Below, piece after piece: positions 16,633 to 25,104 of a DNA stretch of 33,217 nucleotides. Both the position numbers and the translations under genes were made by a program. The stretch is from an uncultured Clostridia bacterium (GTDB lineage: Bacteria > Bacillota > Clostridia > Christensenellales > Borkfalkiaceae): NCBI GenBank assembly GCA_947624215.1, contig CANQJJ010000019.1:1-33217 (forward strand), written 5' to 3'. Each line of letters opens with the position of its first letter. The stretch's first letter is position 1. The notes below the pieces were generated by a model, which was not told where the DNA came from, did no database searches, and saw nothing but the letters and a program-made list of their open reading frames with translations.

Positions 16633-16838
16633 CCTGAGCCCATCCCGCGCGTCATTCCGACCGCCTGAGCCCATCCCGCGCGTGCCCCCTCCATGGGAGG
16701 GGGGTAGGGGGGTGGGGTGGCGACGGGGCCCATGCGACGCGCCCAAGCATTCTGATCACACCCCAACCCAAAACATTCCCAATACCCCAACTTATCCGCC
16801 TTTTTCGCCATTCCCCCCCTGCGGAAAAGGTCTCCTCT

Positions 16839-16863
16839 CCCTCCCCGCCCCCCGCGGGGAGGG
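16839..16863. repeat. Strong inverted repeat upstream of the operon
   Basis: Perfect 10-bp arms CCCTCCCCGC (16839-16848) and GCGGGGAGGG (16854-16863) with a 5-base loop, 60 bases before the first gene of the operon. There is no T-tract. It could be another repeat-family hairpin, an operator or a processing site. I could not find a convincing promoter between it and the start codon (only GATAAT near 16901). Confidence 0.6.
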
Positions 16864-16923
16864 CATAAGAGGATCTTCTGCGGGGGATCCAAACGTCTTT
16901 GATAATGTAAGGGAGGAATTTTC

Positions 16924-18945
16924 ATGAAGAAGCTCTTATCTCTCACCCTCGCAGGCGTGCTCGCCGCCTCAGGCCTCGCCATCTTCGCAGGGTGCGGACA
17001 AACGTATGAAGTGGAGATCGACTATAACGTCGACCTCTCAAATCCCATCGATCTCGTCGGCCTCTATCCCGAGACGGGCATGTCCGCCTTCGGCAAAGAC
17101 GACACGGCCGCCATCATCGAAAAGACCACGGGCTATAAAGTCGATTACAAGGAGCTCGGCTCGAACGCCGATAACGACGTCAATAAATATCTCAGCTCTC
17201 ACGCCGATTACCATTTCATGAAGCTCACCGAGGCACAGTTCCACCCCTATCTCGAAAGGGGCACCTTCTGCGACCTCACCGAGCTCTTGCAGAAGACCGA
17301 GGCCGGCCGCATTCTCTATCAGCTCATCGACCTCATGGACTACGGCTGGGATTCCGTCACCTATGTCGACGAACAGGGCAATAAGCACATCTATGGCATC
17401 CCCGACTTCGGCTATGTCTCCATGACCGACTCTGCCCTCATCTGGAACAAGTCGCACCTCGAACAAGTGGGCTTTGCCGCGCAGTTCCCCGAAAATCAGA
17501 GCGGTCTCCCCGAGACCATGTCTGAGTTCGACTGGGCCATCCATGCCTGCCAGACGAAGTTCGGCACCGAAGCGAATAACGACAGCTACCACGCGCTCGG
17601 CCTCCCCGGCAGCAACTCCAACGAGGTCACCGCGCTCAAGGGCGCCTTCGAAGTCCCGCTCTTCTTCTATGTGGACGATGAGGGCCAGATCCAACAGTAT
17701 GAATTCAGTCCCAACGCCACCAAGTATGCGCAATACATGCACATGATCCGCCACCAGAGCATCCTCTCGGATAAATGGCAGAACGAATCGGGGCAGGGCC
17801 TCTATACGAAGTTCGCGCGCGGCGCATATTCCTGCGTCTTCCTGCCCTACTGGAACGTCACGCCTCTGCTCGACGCCTGCGTCAGCTATGAGAAGAAGAA
17901 CGGGGGCAAGGGCATCGCAAACGGCATCGAGGGCTACGACCCCGCCGAAGACAACAACCGCGACTGGCTCAAATCCAATGCCATCGGCTGGCAGCTCCGC
18001 CTCCGCGGCGACGGGTTTACCTTTACGACGGACGACGGGCAGAAAGTTTCCTGCGCCACACAGGAAAAGGCGCGCATCGAGGGCGGCCCCGCAGGCGTCT
18101 CCTACTACACCGTCATCCCCGCCTACATGCAGGACAAAGCGCTCTACGTCATCGACTTCCTCGCCAAGAAGATGCTCCACTTCGCCGAATTCTACGGCGG
18201 CAACGGCCTCAGCTTAGAGGAGCAGGCCGAACTCGGCGGCAAATTGCCCGAAGATACCCACTGGTATGAGATCGCAACCCCCGAGGGCGCGCCCGGCAAG
18301 GAAGATTACGAGGGCTATCTGAACGAATACATCGCCAAGGGCTACACGCCGAGCGTCGCAGCCGAGATGGTCGAACAGGACGTCTACAACCAATACGAAG
18401 ACCTCGACAACATGGTCATCTTCCTCCGTCCTTACTCCTACACCTACACCCGCTACACCAACAAGGACGCCTCACTCGGGAATAAACTTTCCGAGAATGA
18501 AGAAGAGCTCAATGCGGAGGAGATCACCGTCTCCAAGCCCGGCATGTGGGTCAAACTCACCCAGCGCTACATCACGCAGATCAACGACAACTCGCAGTAT
18601 TGCAACGGCACGAACGCCATTTCGGCGCGCATCCTCTTCCACCTCCGTGAGACGGGCTTCGGCGCATGGCGCGTGGTCATCCCCACCGACGACACGCTCA
18701 TCCAGAACCCCATGGCGATGTGCCCGCCCATGAAACACTGGTCGGTCGTCTCCATCCTGACGCGCAGCGCCCTCAAAAACGCCATCAGCTCGGCCATCGA
18801 CGCCAAACCGCAGGCGGGCGTGGACATCGTCAAGAAGACGCTCGACGAGAAGCGGCAGGAAGTCATCTCCACGGGCGGCTGGACGCAGGAAATGGTCGAC
18901 GAAATGACGCAGTGGTATAACGAAGTAAAACTCAACCGCAAATAA
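16924..18945 (+). CDS. Extracellular solute-binding lipoprotein of a sugar/oligosaccharide ABC transporter
   Basis: Captures the transported oligosaccharide outside the membrane. The 673-residue precursor begins MKKLLSLTLAGVLAASG with lipobox FAGC (Cys24). Its length, large for family 1 binding proteins, matches the LplA-like group that pairs with LplB/LplC-type permeases. Typical features are an early FGKDDTAAIIEKTTGYKVDY segment, GIPDFGYVSMTDSALIWNK, and many aromatic residues suited to sugar stacking. The ribosome binding site GGGAGG lies seven bases before the ATG. It is the first gene of a run of eleven co-directional genes and is followed after 41 bases by the first permease. The substrate cannot be read from the sequence. 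Confidence 0.88.
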   Translation: MKKLLSLTLAGVLAASGLAIFAGCGQTYEVEIDYNVDLSNPIDLVGLYPETGMSAFGKDDTAAIIEKTTGYKVDYKELGSNADNDVNKYLSSHADYHFMKLTEAQFHPYLERGTFCDLTELLQKTEAGRILYQLIDLMDYGWDSVTYVDEQGNKHIYGIPDFGYVSMTDSALIWNKSHLEQVGFAAQFPENQSGLPETMSEFDWAIHACQTKFGTEANNDSYHALGLPGSNSNEVTALKGAFEVPLFFYVDDEGQIQQYEFSPNATKYAQYMHMIRHQSILSDKWQNESGQGLYTKFARGAYSCVFLPYWNVTPLLDACVSYEKKNGGKGIANGIEGYDPAEDNNRDWLKSNAIGWQLRLRGDGFTFTTDDGQKVSCATQEKARIEGGPAGVSYYTVIPAYMQDKALYVIDFLAKKMLHFAEFYGGNGLSLEEQAELGGKLPEDTHWYEIATPEGAPGKEDYEGYLNEYIAKGYTPSVAAEMVEQDVYNQYEDLDNMVIFLRPYSYTYTRYTNKDASLGNKLSENEEELNAEEITVSKPGMWVKLTQRYITQINDNSQYCNGTNAISARILFHLRETGFGAWRVVIPTDDTLIQNPMAMCPPMKHWSVVSILTRSALKNAISSAIDAKPQAGVDIVKKTLDEKRQEVISTGGWTQEMVDEMTQWYNEVKLNRK

Positions 18946-18986
18946 GAAAAAGTCCTCCCCCCGCGGAGAACAAAGAAGGTGCAATT

Positions 18987-20021
18987 ATGGATAATAACTT
19001 GCAACTTACGGAAGCTCCCGCCGCGGAAGCGGCGGGGGTACCCGCAGAGGCCACGGCGCCGCCGCAGGTCACGACGGTACGGCAACAGACCGCGGAGCAA
19101 TTGGGATTTTGGAGAGACCAGGGTAAACGCGCCAAGAAATATTGGAAGCTCTTGCTGTTCATCATACCGGCCGCATTGTTTACTCTGGTCTTTTCTTATA
19201 TCCCCATGCTCGGCGTGCTCTTCGCCTTCAAGGGACCGGAATTCGACCTCACCAAGGCAGACGTCATGTGGAACCTCACGCACGGCTCGTGGACGCTCAC
19301 CAACTTCACGCACATCTTTTCCGACCCCTCGGTGGGCAAGGCGATCGCGAACACGCTCATCATCAACGTCATCCGCCTCTTCCTCTGCTTCCCGCTCTCC
19401 ATCCTCATCGCGGTGATGCTTTCCGAGCTCAAACAGCAGTGGTTGGCCAAGACGGTGCTCATCATCATCACCATCCCCAACTTCCTCTCGTGGGCCATCG
19501 TCATCGGTATCTGGTCGGGCTTCCTCGACCCCGATTTCGGCATCCTCGGGAAGATCACGGGGCACATCATGGCAGACCCCAACTGGTTCAAACCGCTCGT
19601 CGTCTTCCTCTCGGCGTGGAAGGGCGCGGGGTGGGGGTGTATCCTCTTCTATTCCGCCATCATGGCCATCGACAAGACGTATTACGAATCGGCCACCCTC
19701 GAGGGCGCGAATAAGTTGCAGAAGATGTGGTATCTCACCATTCCCTCCATCCTGCCCACCATCGCGCTCATGCTCGTGCTCAACATCAGCGGCATGATGG
19801 CCGTCGGCTTCGAACAGGTGTGGACGATGATGAAGGTCAGCTCGGATCTCTTCGATTCGCAGATGACGCTGGATACCTATCTCTACAACATCTCCATCAT
19901 CCACCAAGAGGATATTCCCTATGCGACGGCACTCGGCGTCGCGAACGGCCTTATCGCGCTCATTCTGATGCTTGTCGGCAATGCCATCACGACAAAGACA
20001 TTGAAGCGCGGGCTTTGGTAA
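18987..20021 (+). CDS. ABC transporter permease, LplB type
   Basis: One of two membrane subunits forming the import channel. The 344-residue protein has an unusually long Ala/Pro-rich cytoplasmic N-terminus (about 45 residues), then about six membrane segments beginning KLLLFIIPAALFTLVFSYIP. The EAA loop that contacts the ATPase is at Glu234 onward (ESATLEGANKLQKMWYLTIP). The N-terminal YIPMLGVLFAFK pattern and the C-terminal LKRGLW ending are typical of the LplB group in polysaccharide uptake systems. Ribosome binding site AGAAGG lies seven bases upstream. No ATP-binding subunit is encoded nearby; such systems usually share one MsmX-like ATPase encoded elsewhere. Confidence 0.93.
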   Translation: MDNNLQLTEAPAAEAAGVPAEATAPPQVTTVRQQTAEQLGFWRDQGKRAKKYWKLLLFIIPAALFTLVFSYIPMLGVLFAFKGPEFDLTKADVMWNLTHGSWTLTNFTHIFSDPSVGKAIANTLIINVIRLFLCFPLSILIAVMLSELKQQWLAKTVLIIITIPNFLSWAIVIGIWSGFLDPDFGILGKITGHIMADPNWFKPLVVFLSAWKGAGWGCILFYSAIMAIDKTYYESATLEGANKLQKMWYLTIPSILPTIALMLVLNISGMMAVGFEQVWTMMKVSSDLFDSQMTLDTYLYNISIIHQEDIPYATALGVANGLIALILMLVGNAITTKTLKRGLW

Positions 20022-20036
20022 TCAGGAGGCATACCC

Positions 20037-20984
20037 ATGGAAGAGATCAAAACAACTCCCGCACAGGGGAAGCGCTCCTTCTTTGACCGCTTCAAGAAAA
20101 ACCCCAACAAGATCCACGAGAGCGTGGCGGATAAGATCCTCAGCGTCGTGAACATTGTGCTCTTATTGTTCGGCGTCGTCATCACCATCTTCCCGCTGCT
20201 CAACTACTTCTCGCTCGCCTTCAACGACGGCGCGTTCAACATCGACGTCGTCCTCTTCCCCGTCCAGCCCACCTTCGATTCCTTCCGCTACATCATGTCG
20301 GGCAACGGCGCGGCGAAGTTCTGGCGCGCATTCGGCAACTCGGTGTTCATCACCGTCATCATCACCATCGGCTCCAACCTCGTGGAGGCCATGGCCGCCT
20401 ACCCGCTCTCCAAGAAAGACTGCCCCTGCCGCAGCGGCATCATGATGTTCTTCATCATCACCATGCTCTTCTCGGCCGGCATCATTCCCATCTATCTGTT
20501 GATGCTCTCCTTCGGGCTCATCAACAACCTCTGGTCCATCATCCTCATCTCCATCAGCAACGTCACCCACCTTCTGTATTTCAAGACGTTCTTCGAGGGG
20601 ATCCCGTCGGACATCGAGGAGGCCGCCCGCCTCGACGGCGCGGGGGATCTGCAGCTCTTCTTCCTCATCATCGTGCCCATGTCTCTGCCCATCATCGGCA
20701 GCTGCTGCTTCTTCACCATCGTCGGCACGTGGAACGGCTACGGCTCCGCGCTCCTCTTCATCCCCGAGGCAGCCGACGGCGAACCCAACATGCCGCTCGC
20801 TTACTACATCTACTACTTCATGAACAAGAGCGCGCTCGACAAGAACGATTCGTGGCTGATGCTCAACACCACCAACGTCGAGGCCGCCATGATGTTCATG
20901 AGCATCGTGCCCATCATCCTGATGTATCCCTACGTCGTGCGCTACATCAAGAGCGGCTTGCAGATCGGCTCCGTGAAGGGATAA
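20037..20984 (+). CDS. ABC transporter permease, LplC type
   Basis: Second channel subunit, 315 residues, about six membrane segments starting with LSVVNIVLLLFGVVITIFPL. Its EAA loop is at Glu194-Glu195 (EEAARLDGAGDLQLFFLIIV), close to the consensus EAAxxDGA. The ending YIKSGLQIGSVKG is characteristic of the LplC/YtcP group. AGGAGG (20024-20029) lies seven bases before the ATG. It starts 15 bases after the LplB-type gene and ends one base before the next start, so the pair and the following gene are almost certainly co-transcribed. Confidence 0.94.
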   Translation: MEEIKTTPAQGKRSFFDRFKKNPNKIHESVADKILSVVNIVLLLFGVVITIFPLLNYFSLAFNDGAFNIDVVLFPVQPTFDSFRYIMSGNGAAKFWRAFGNSVFITVIITIGSNLVEAMAAYPLSKKDCPCRSGIMMFFIITMLFSAGIIPIYLLMLSFGLINNLWSIILISISNVTHLLYFKTFFEGIPSDIEEAARLDGAGDLQLFFLIIVPMSLPIIGSCCFFTIVGTWNGYGSALLFIPEAADGEPNMPLAYYIYYFMNKSALDKNDSWLMLNTTNVEAAMMFMSIVPIILMYPYVVRYIKSGLQIGSVKG

Positions 20985-20985
20985 C

Positions 20986-22503
20986 ATGGAACGCATCCTG
21001 ATGGTCCCGCTCGACGAGCGGCCGTGCAACTACCGCTTTCCGCAGATCCTGCCGCGGGCGGGCTACACGCTTGAGATGCCACCCATGTCCGCGATGGGGC
21101 TCAAAAAAAGGCCTGCGGACAGGGACGCGCTCGCATCTTGGGTGAGGCGCGAGGCGAAGGGGGCAGACGTTCTCATCGCCGCGCTCGATACCCTCGTCTA
21201 CGGCGGGCTCATCCCCTCGCGGCTGCACGGTGAGACGCGGGAAGCGCTCATGGCGCGGGTGGATCTTCTCCGCGAGGTGCGAAGAGACAACCCCGGCATC
21301 CGCATCTATGCCTTCATGACGATCATGCGTTGCCCGCGGTTCTCCAACGGCGACGAGGAGCCCGATTACTATTGGGAGTGCGGCGCCGACATCCACAAAT
21401 TCGGCATCTTCACCCACAAAGAGCGGCTCGGCATGCTCACGGAGGAGGAGAGGGCGGAGTTTGAGAAGATCTCGGCCCGCATCCCGCAGGAGGCACTCGA
21501 AGACTACACGGCCCGCCGCGCCGTCAACCTCGATGTTCTCCTCCACGCGCTCAAACTCGCGGAGGACGGCGTCACCGACGGCTTCATCGTCCCGCAGGAC
21601 GACAGCGCTCCCTTTGGCTTCACGGCCATGGACCAGCAGAACGTCCGCGCCTTCTTGAAGGAGCACGGGCTCTCGCGCACCGTCCCCGTCTATCCCGCCG
21701 CCGACGACACGGGCATGACCATGCTCGCTCGCGCGGTGAACGAATCTGCGGGTACCATGCCCAAGATCTATGTGCACTACGCCTCTCATTTCGGCCAATT
21801 CGTGACGCCCTCTTTCGAGGACAGGAGCATCGACGCGACCGTCAAATGCCAGATCATGGCGGCGGGGTGCAGGCGGGTCTATTCCCTCGCGGAGTGTGAC
21901 ATCGTGCTCGCCGTCAACATCGGCGCCGAGATGATCTATGAGGGGACTTTCGCGCAAATGACGCGCGCATACGACGTGGAGCGCAATCTCCCCGCGTTCA
22001 CGGACTTCATCCGCTACGCGCTCTCGGAGCACAAGCTCGCGGCCGTCGCCGACGTGGCCTATCCCACCCACAGCGACATGGAGCTCATGGAGCTTCTGCG
22101 CGACGAGGGTCTGCTCTTCAACATCCATGCCTATGCGGGCTGGAACACTTCCTCGAATACGCTCGGCACCGTCATCGCGGAGAGCTGTCTCATGCTCGCG
22201 GGCGGCGATACCGAGGGGAACAAGTATTTCTTATTGCACCGTTACTACGACGACGTGGGCTATTGCTCCCACGCGCGAACCTGGACGGACATCCACGCCG
22301 TCCCCAAATACGGTTGCACCGTGTTCGTCTTGGACGGGCCGCGGGGCAGGTGTATGGGGGAGGCACGGGAGGAGCTCCTCCGCTTCATGCGCGAGAATTT
22401 CCCCGTGCTCGCCAACGAGGTCGAAGACGTCGAAGTGGTCAGCCCGTGGAACCGTACATTCGAGATAGATCTGTGTCTCAAACTCAGTCGGAACAGGTCA
22501 TAG
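20986..22503 (+). CDS. DUF4127 family protein
   Basis: A 505-residue cytoplasmic protein with no signal peptide. It opens with MVPLDERPCNYRFPQ, the recognition signature of the DUF4127 family (VPLDxRPxN), followed by DTLVYGGLIPSR, IYAFMTIMRCPR and DGFIVPQDDSAPFGF, which look like conserved active-site-type stretches in an alpha/beta fold. No function is established to my knowledge. The gene begins one base after the permease stop, with GAAGGG five bases ahead of the ATG, implying translational coupling and a role tied to the imported substrate. An enzymatic role in processing an imported sugar derivative is plausible but unproven. Confidence 0.88.
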   Translation: MERILMVPLDERPCNYRFPQILPRAGYTLEMPPMSAMGLKKRPADRDALASWVRREAKGADVLIAALDTLVYGGLIPSRLHGETREALMARVDLLREVRRDNPGIRIYAFMTIMRCPRFSNGDEEPDYYWECGADIHKFGIFTHKERLGMLTEEERAEFEKISARIPQEALEDYTARRAVNLDVLLHALKLAEDGVTDGFIVPQDDSAPFGFTAMDQQNVRAFLKEHGLSRTVPVYPAADDTGMTMLARAVNESAGTMPKIYVHYASHFGQFVTPSFEDRSIDATVKCQIMAAGCRRVYSLAECDIVLAVNIGAEMIYEGTFAQMTRAYDVERNLPAFTDFIRYALSEHKLAAVADVAYPTHSDMELMELLRDEGLLFNIHAYAGWNTSSNTLGTVIAESCLMLAGGDTEGNKYFLLHRYYDDVGYCSHARTWTDIHAVPKYGCTVFVLDGPRGRCMGEAREELLRFMRENFPVLANEVEDVEVVSPWNRTFEIDLCLKLSRNRS

Positions 22504-22513
22504 AGGGTCCCAT

Positions 22514-24478
22514 ATGAAAAAGATCAACAGCCGGCACATCATCAAGACCGAAGAGGGCTTTTCGCTCACGCTCTCCCGCGAATACCGCGCGGTGTTCGGC
22601 TTCGGCGAGAAGTTCGACAGCGTCAACCAAAAGGGCAAATTTGTCCGCGCCTGCGTGCGGGAGAAGTGTTTCAGGCAGGGGGAATATACCTACTATTCCA
22701 TGCCCTTCTTCCTCACCCCGGACGGATTCGGCATCTACGTCGATACTTACGTCGAGGTGGATTTCGACTTCCGCCGCGACGGGGAGTTCACGATCAGTTT
22801 CGGCGCCGGGACGCAGGGCGAGGAGGCGAGCGTCTGGTATTTCGAGGGGACCCCGAAGGAGATCCTCACGGAGTTCAGAAAGCTCGTGGGCCTGCCGCGC
22901 GTCTTCCCCAAGTGGGCGCTCGGCGCGTGGATGAGTGCCAACCGCTGGCACACGCAGGCCGAAGTGGAGGAGCAGCGCGGGCTGACCGCAAAGTACGGCT
23001 TCCCGCACAACGTGCTCGTCATCGAGCCTTGGAGCGACCTCACCACCCACTATCTCTTCAACGGGTGCACCATGCCGCCGAAGAAGGGGGATGAATACGC
23101 TCTCTATTCGGAATTGCACTTCTCCGACCCGTGGCCCGATCCCCGCGCCCTCGTCGACGGCCTGCATGCGGACGGCATCCGCGTGCTCCTCTGGGTCGTC
23201 CCCCAATACGCGCAGGGCGACAATCTCCAGACCAAATGCAATGTGGAGCAGTGCGAATCGGACAACGAATACGTCAAACAGCACAGCGAGTGCGTTCTGA
23301 ACGCCGACGGCACGCCCTATGAGATCCCGCACACATGGTGCATCGGGAGCATGGTGCCCGATTTTACCGACCCCGTCGGCGCCAAGCACTGGTTCGACCG
23401 CCTCTCCTACCTCAAAGAGATCGGCATCGACGGCTTCAAGACGGACGGAGGGGAGTTCATCCACGACCGCACGGTGAAGTTCGCAAACGGCACCTCCGGC
23501 CTCGAGGGGCAGAACAGATATGCCGAGGACTACACCGAGGCCTTCGCCAATTTCATCGGGGAAGAGGGCATCGTCTTCTCCCGCGCGGGCGGGCAGCGCA
23601 GTCCGTCCTTCTCCGTGATGTGGGCGGGGGACCAGGAATCGACGTGGCAGGAGTTCGCGTCCGTCATCAAGGCGGGGCTCTCGGCCTCCCTCTCGGGGAC
23701 GGCGCTCTGGGGCTTCGACATCGGCGGCTTCTCGGGCTATCTGCCCTCCAAAGAGCTATATCTTCGTGCCGTGCAGGCTGCCGCGTTCGTGCCCGTCATG
23801 CAGTGGCATTCCGACCCCGTCTCCAACGGCAAGTGCGACTTCACGGGCGCATGGCAATGCAACGACAGGAGCCCGTGGAACATGGCGGCCTTCCATAAAG
23901 ACCCCGCCCTCCTCGACGTTTTGAGGGAGCAATTCTTTTTGCACTACAACCTGCTCCCGTATTTTTACAACCTCTTGAAGGAGGCGGGCAAAACGGGCGT
24001 CCCGCCCATGCGGCACCTCTCGCTCGAATTCCCGCAGGACGAAGCCGTCTTCAACATGGACGACGAGTTCATGCTCGGCGAGGCCCTGCTCGTGGCTCCC
24101 ATCCTTCGGGACTACACGCCCACGCGCAAAGTCTATCTCCCGCGCGGGCAGTGGTACGACTTCTATACGGGTGCGGCTTACGGCGGCGGCTGGCACGAGA
24201 TCCGCACCGAGGAGCACCGTCTCCCCGTCTTCTTCCGCGACAACGCCTGCATCGCCCTCAACCTCAAGGAGGGAAGGCTGTGCTCTGACGTCGGCAACCG
24301 CATGGACGGCTACACCGAGCTCACCTTCGTCGTCAGCGGGGAGGGGAGGTATGAATTCTCCGACGACCTCGGCAACGCCCTCTCCCTCATCTGGAACAGG
24401 CGGGAGTGCTACGCCAGAAAGAACAAATCCGGCATCGCGTTCCGTACCCTGCGCATGGGGCGCGACAAACTCTATTAA
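22514..24478 (+). CDS. Glycoside hydrolase family 31 (alpha-glycosidase)
   Basis: A retaining alpha-glycosidase acting on the non-reducing end, with alpha-glucosidase or alpha-xylosidase activity most likely. The 654-residue protein lacks a signal peptide, so it should act on imported oligosaccharides. It has the GH31 N-terminal beta-sandwich (GFGEKFDSVNQKG), the barrel with catalytic nucleophile Asp311 in GFKTDGGEF and acid/base Asp373 in WAGDQESTW, then the C-terminal beta domains (LLVAPILRDYTPTRKVYLP). The nucleophile motif KTDGGE rather than KTDFGE sets it apart from classical alpha-xylosidases, so substrate preference is open. It begins ten bases after the DUF4127 gene, with GAGGG upstream of the ATG. 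Confidence 0.95.
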   Translation: MKKINSRHIIKTEEGFSLTLSREYRAVFGFGEKFDSVNQKGKFVRACVREKCFRQGEYTYYSMPFFLTPDGFGIYVDTYVEVDFDFRRDGEFTISFGAGTQGEEASVWYFEGTPKEILTEFRKLVGLPRVFPKWALGAWMSANRWHTQAEVEEQRGLTAKYGFPHNVLVIEPWSDLTTHYLFNGCTMPPKKGDEYALYSELHFSDPWPDPRALVDGLHADGIRVLLWVVPQYAQGDNLQTKCNVEQCESDNEYVKQHSECVLNADGTPYEIPHTWCIGSMVPDFTDPVGAKHWFDRLSYLKEIGIDGFKTDGGEFIHDRTVKFANGTSGLEGQNRYAEDYTEAFANFIGEEGIVFSRAGGQRSPSFSVMWAGDQESTWQEFASVIKAGLSASLSGTALWGFDIGGFSGYLPSKELYLRAVQAAAFVPVMQWHSDPVSNGKCDFTGAWQCNDRSPWNMAAFHKDPALLDVLREQFFLHYNLLPYFYNLLKEAGKTGVPPMRHLSLEFPQDEAVFNMDDEFMLGEALLVAPILRDYTPTRKVYLPRGQWYDFYTGAAYGGGWHEIRTEEHRLPVFFRDNACIALNLKEGRLCSDVGNRMDGYTELTFVVSGEGRYEFSDDLGNALSLIWNRRECYARKNKSGIAFRTLRMGRDKLY

Positions 24479-24511
24479 AGACAAACCTATTAAACTTCCA
24501 ACGGAGGCAAT

Positions 24512-25093
24512 ATGAAGAAATTTTTTACGGCAGTGGGCATATTCCTTGCGATGATGCTGCTGCTCGCGGGTTGCACACAGCCTGCGGCCGCCGAACCCAA
24601 GGCAACGCTCGACAGGACGGAGGTAAAGCTCACCGTCGGCGGAGAGACGACGCTCACGGCCCAAACGGAGAACTGCGAAGGCTTCACATGGACGACTTCC
24701 GACGAGACCGTGGCCACCCTCACATGGGGGGAAGGCGCCGCGACCGCCACCGTCAAGGGCGTCGCCGCAGGGACAGCGACGGTAAGGATCATGTATCAGG
24801 ATAAGGTCCTCGCCGAGTGCACCGTGACCGTGTCGGTATCCCCGCTCACCGTCTTTTTGCCCGAGGGCAAGCTCGTGCTCGTCAAGAACGGCGTGGCGAC
24901 CGTCAAGGCGCTCTGCGAAGTGCCCGTCGAGGGCGAAGCGGTGTGGAAGGTCGCCGACGAGACCGTGGGCAGCGTGGAATGGCAGGGGCTCACCGCCCGC
25001 GTCAAGGCGTTGAAGCGCGGAACGACGACCGTCACCGTCACGCTCGGCGAATACCAAGCGAGTTTTGAACTCTTGGTCGGAACTGTGGGATGA
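24512..25093 (+). CDS. Lipoprotein with two Ig-like (BIG2-type) domains
   Basis: A 193-residue surface lipoprotein: signal peptide MKKFFTAVGIFLAMMLLL with lipobox LAGC (Cys21), then two bacterial Ig-like domains. The first (about 32-108) shows the typical LTVGGETTLTA, WTTSDETVATL and GVAAGTATVRI; the second (about 110-190) shows VWKVADETVGSV and ALKRGTTTVTVTL. Such domains normally support adhesion or carbohydrate binding and are usually attached to enzymes; here they stand alone. The next gene, an exported phosphodiesterase, starts 11 bases after the stop, so the two may work as an anchoring partner and enzyme. GGAGG upstream supports the start. Confidence 0.88.
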   Translation: MKKFFTAVGIFLAMMLLLAGCTQPAAAEPKATLDRTEVKLTVGGETTLTAQTENCEGFTWTTSDETVATLTWGEGAATATVKGVAAGTATVRIMYQDKVLAECTVTVSVSPLTVFLPEGKLVLVKNGVATVKALCEVPVEGEAVWKVADETVGSVEWQGLTARVKALKRGTTTVTVTLGEYQASFELLVGTVG

Positions 25094-25104
25094 GGAGGAA
25101 AACC

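Larger units (their letters stand above)
16193..16838. other. Repeat-rich intergenic region before the transporter operon
   Basis: No gene seen. It holds a short stem CTCACT-CGAA-AGTGAG (16212-16227) without a T-tract, repeat families D and E in inverted orientation relative to 4108-4330, family C copy 2, and a stretch rich in CCCATCCCGCGCGTCATTCC-type phrases (about 16318 and 16636). Confidence 0.8.
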
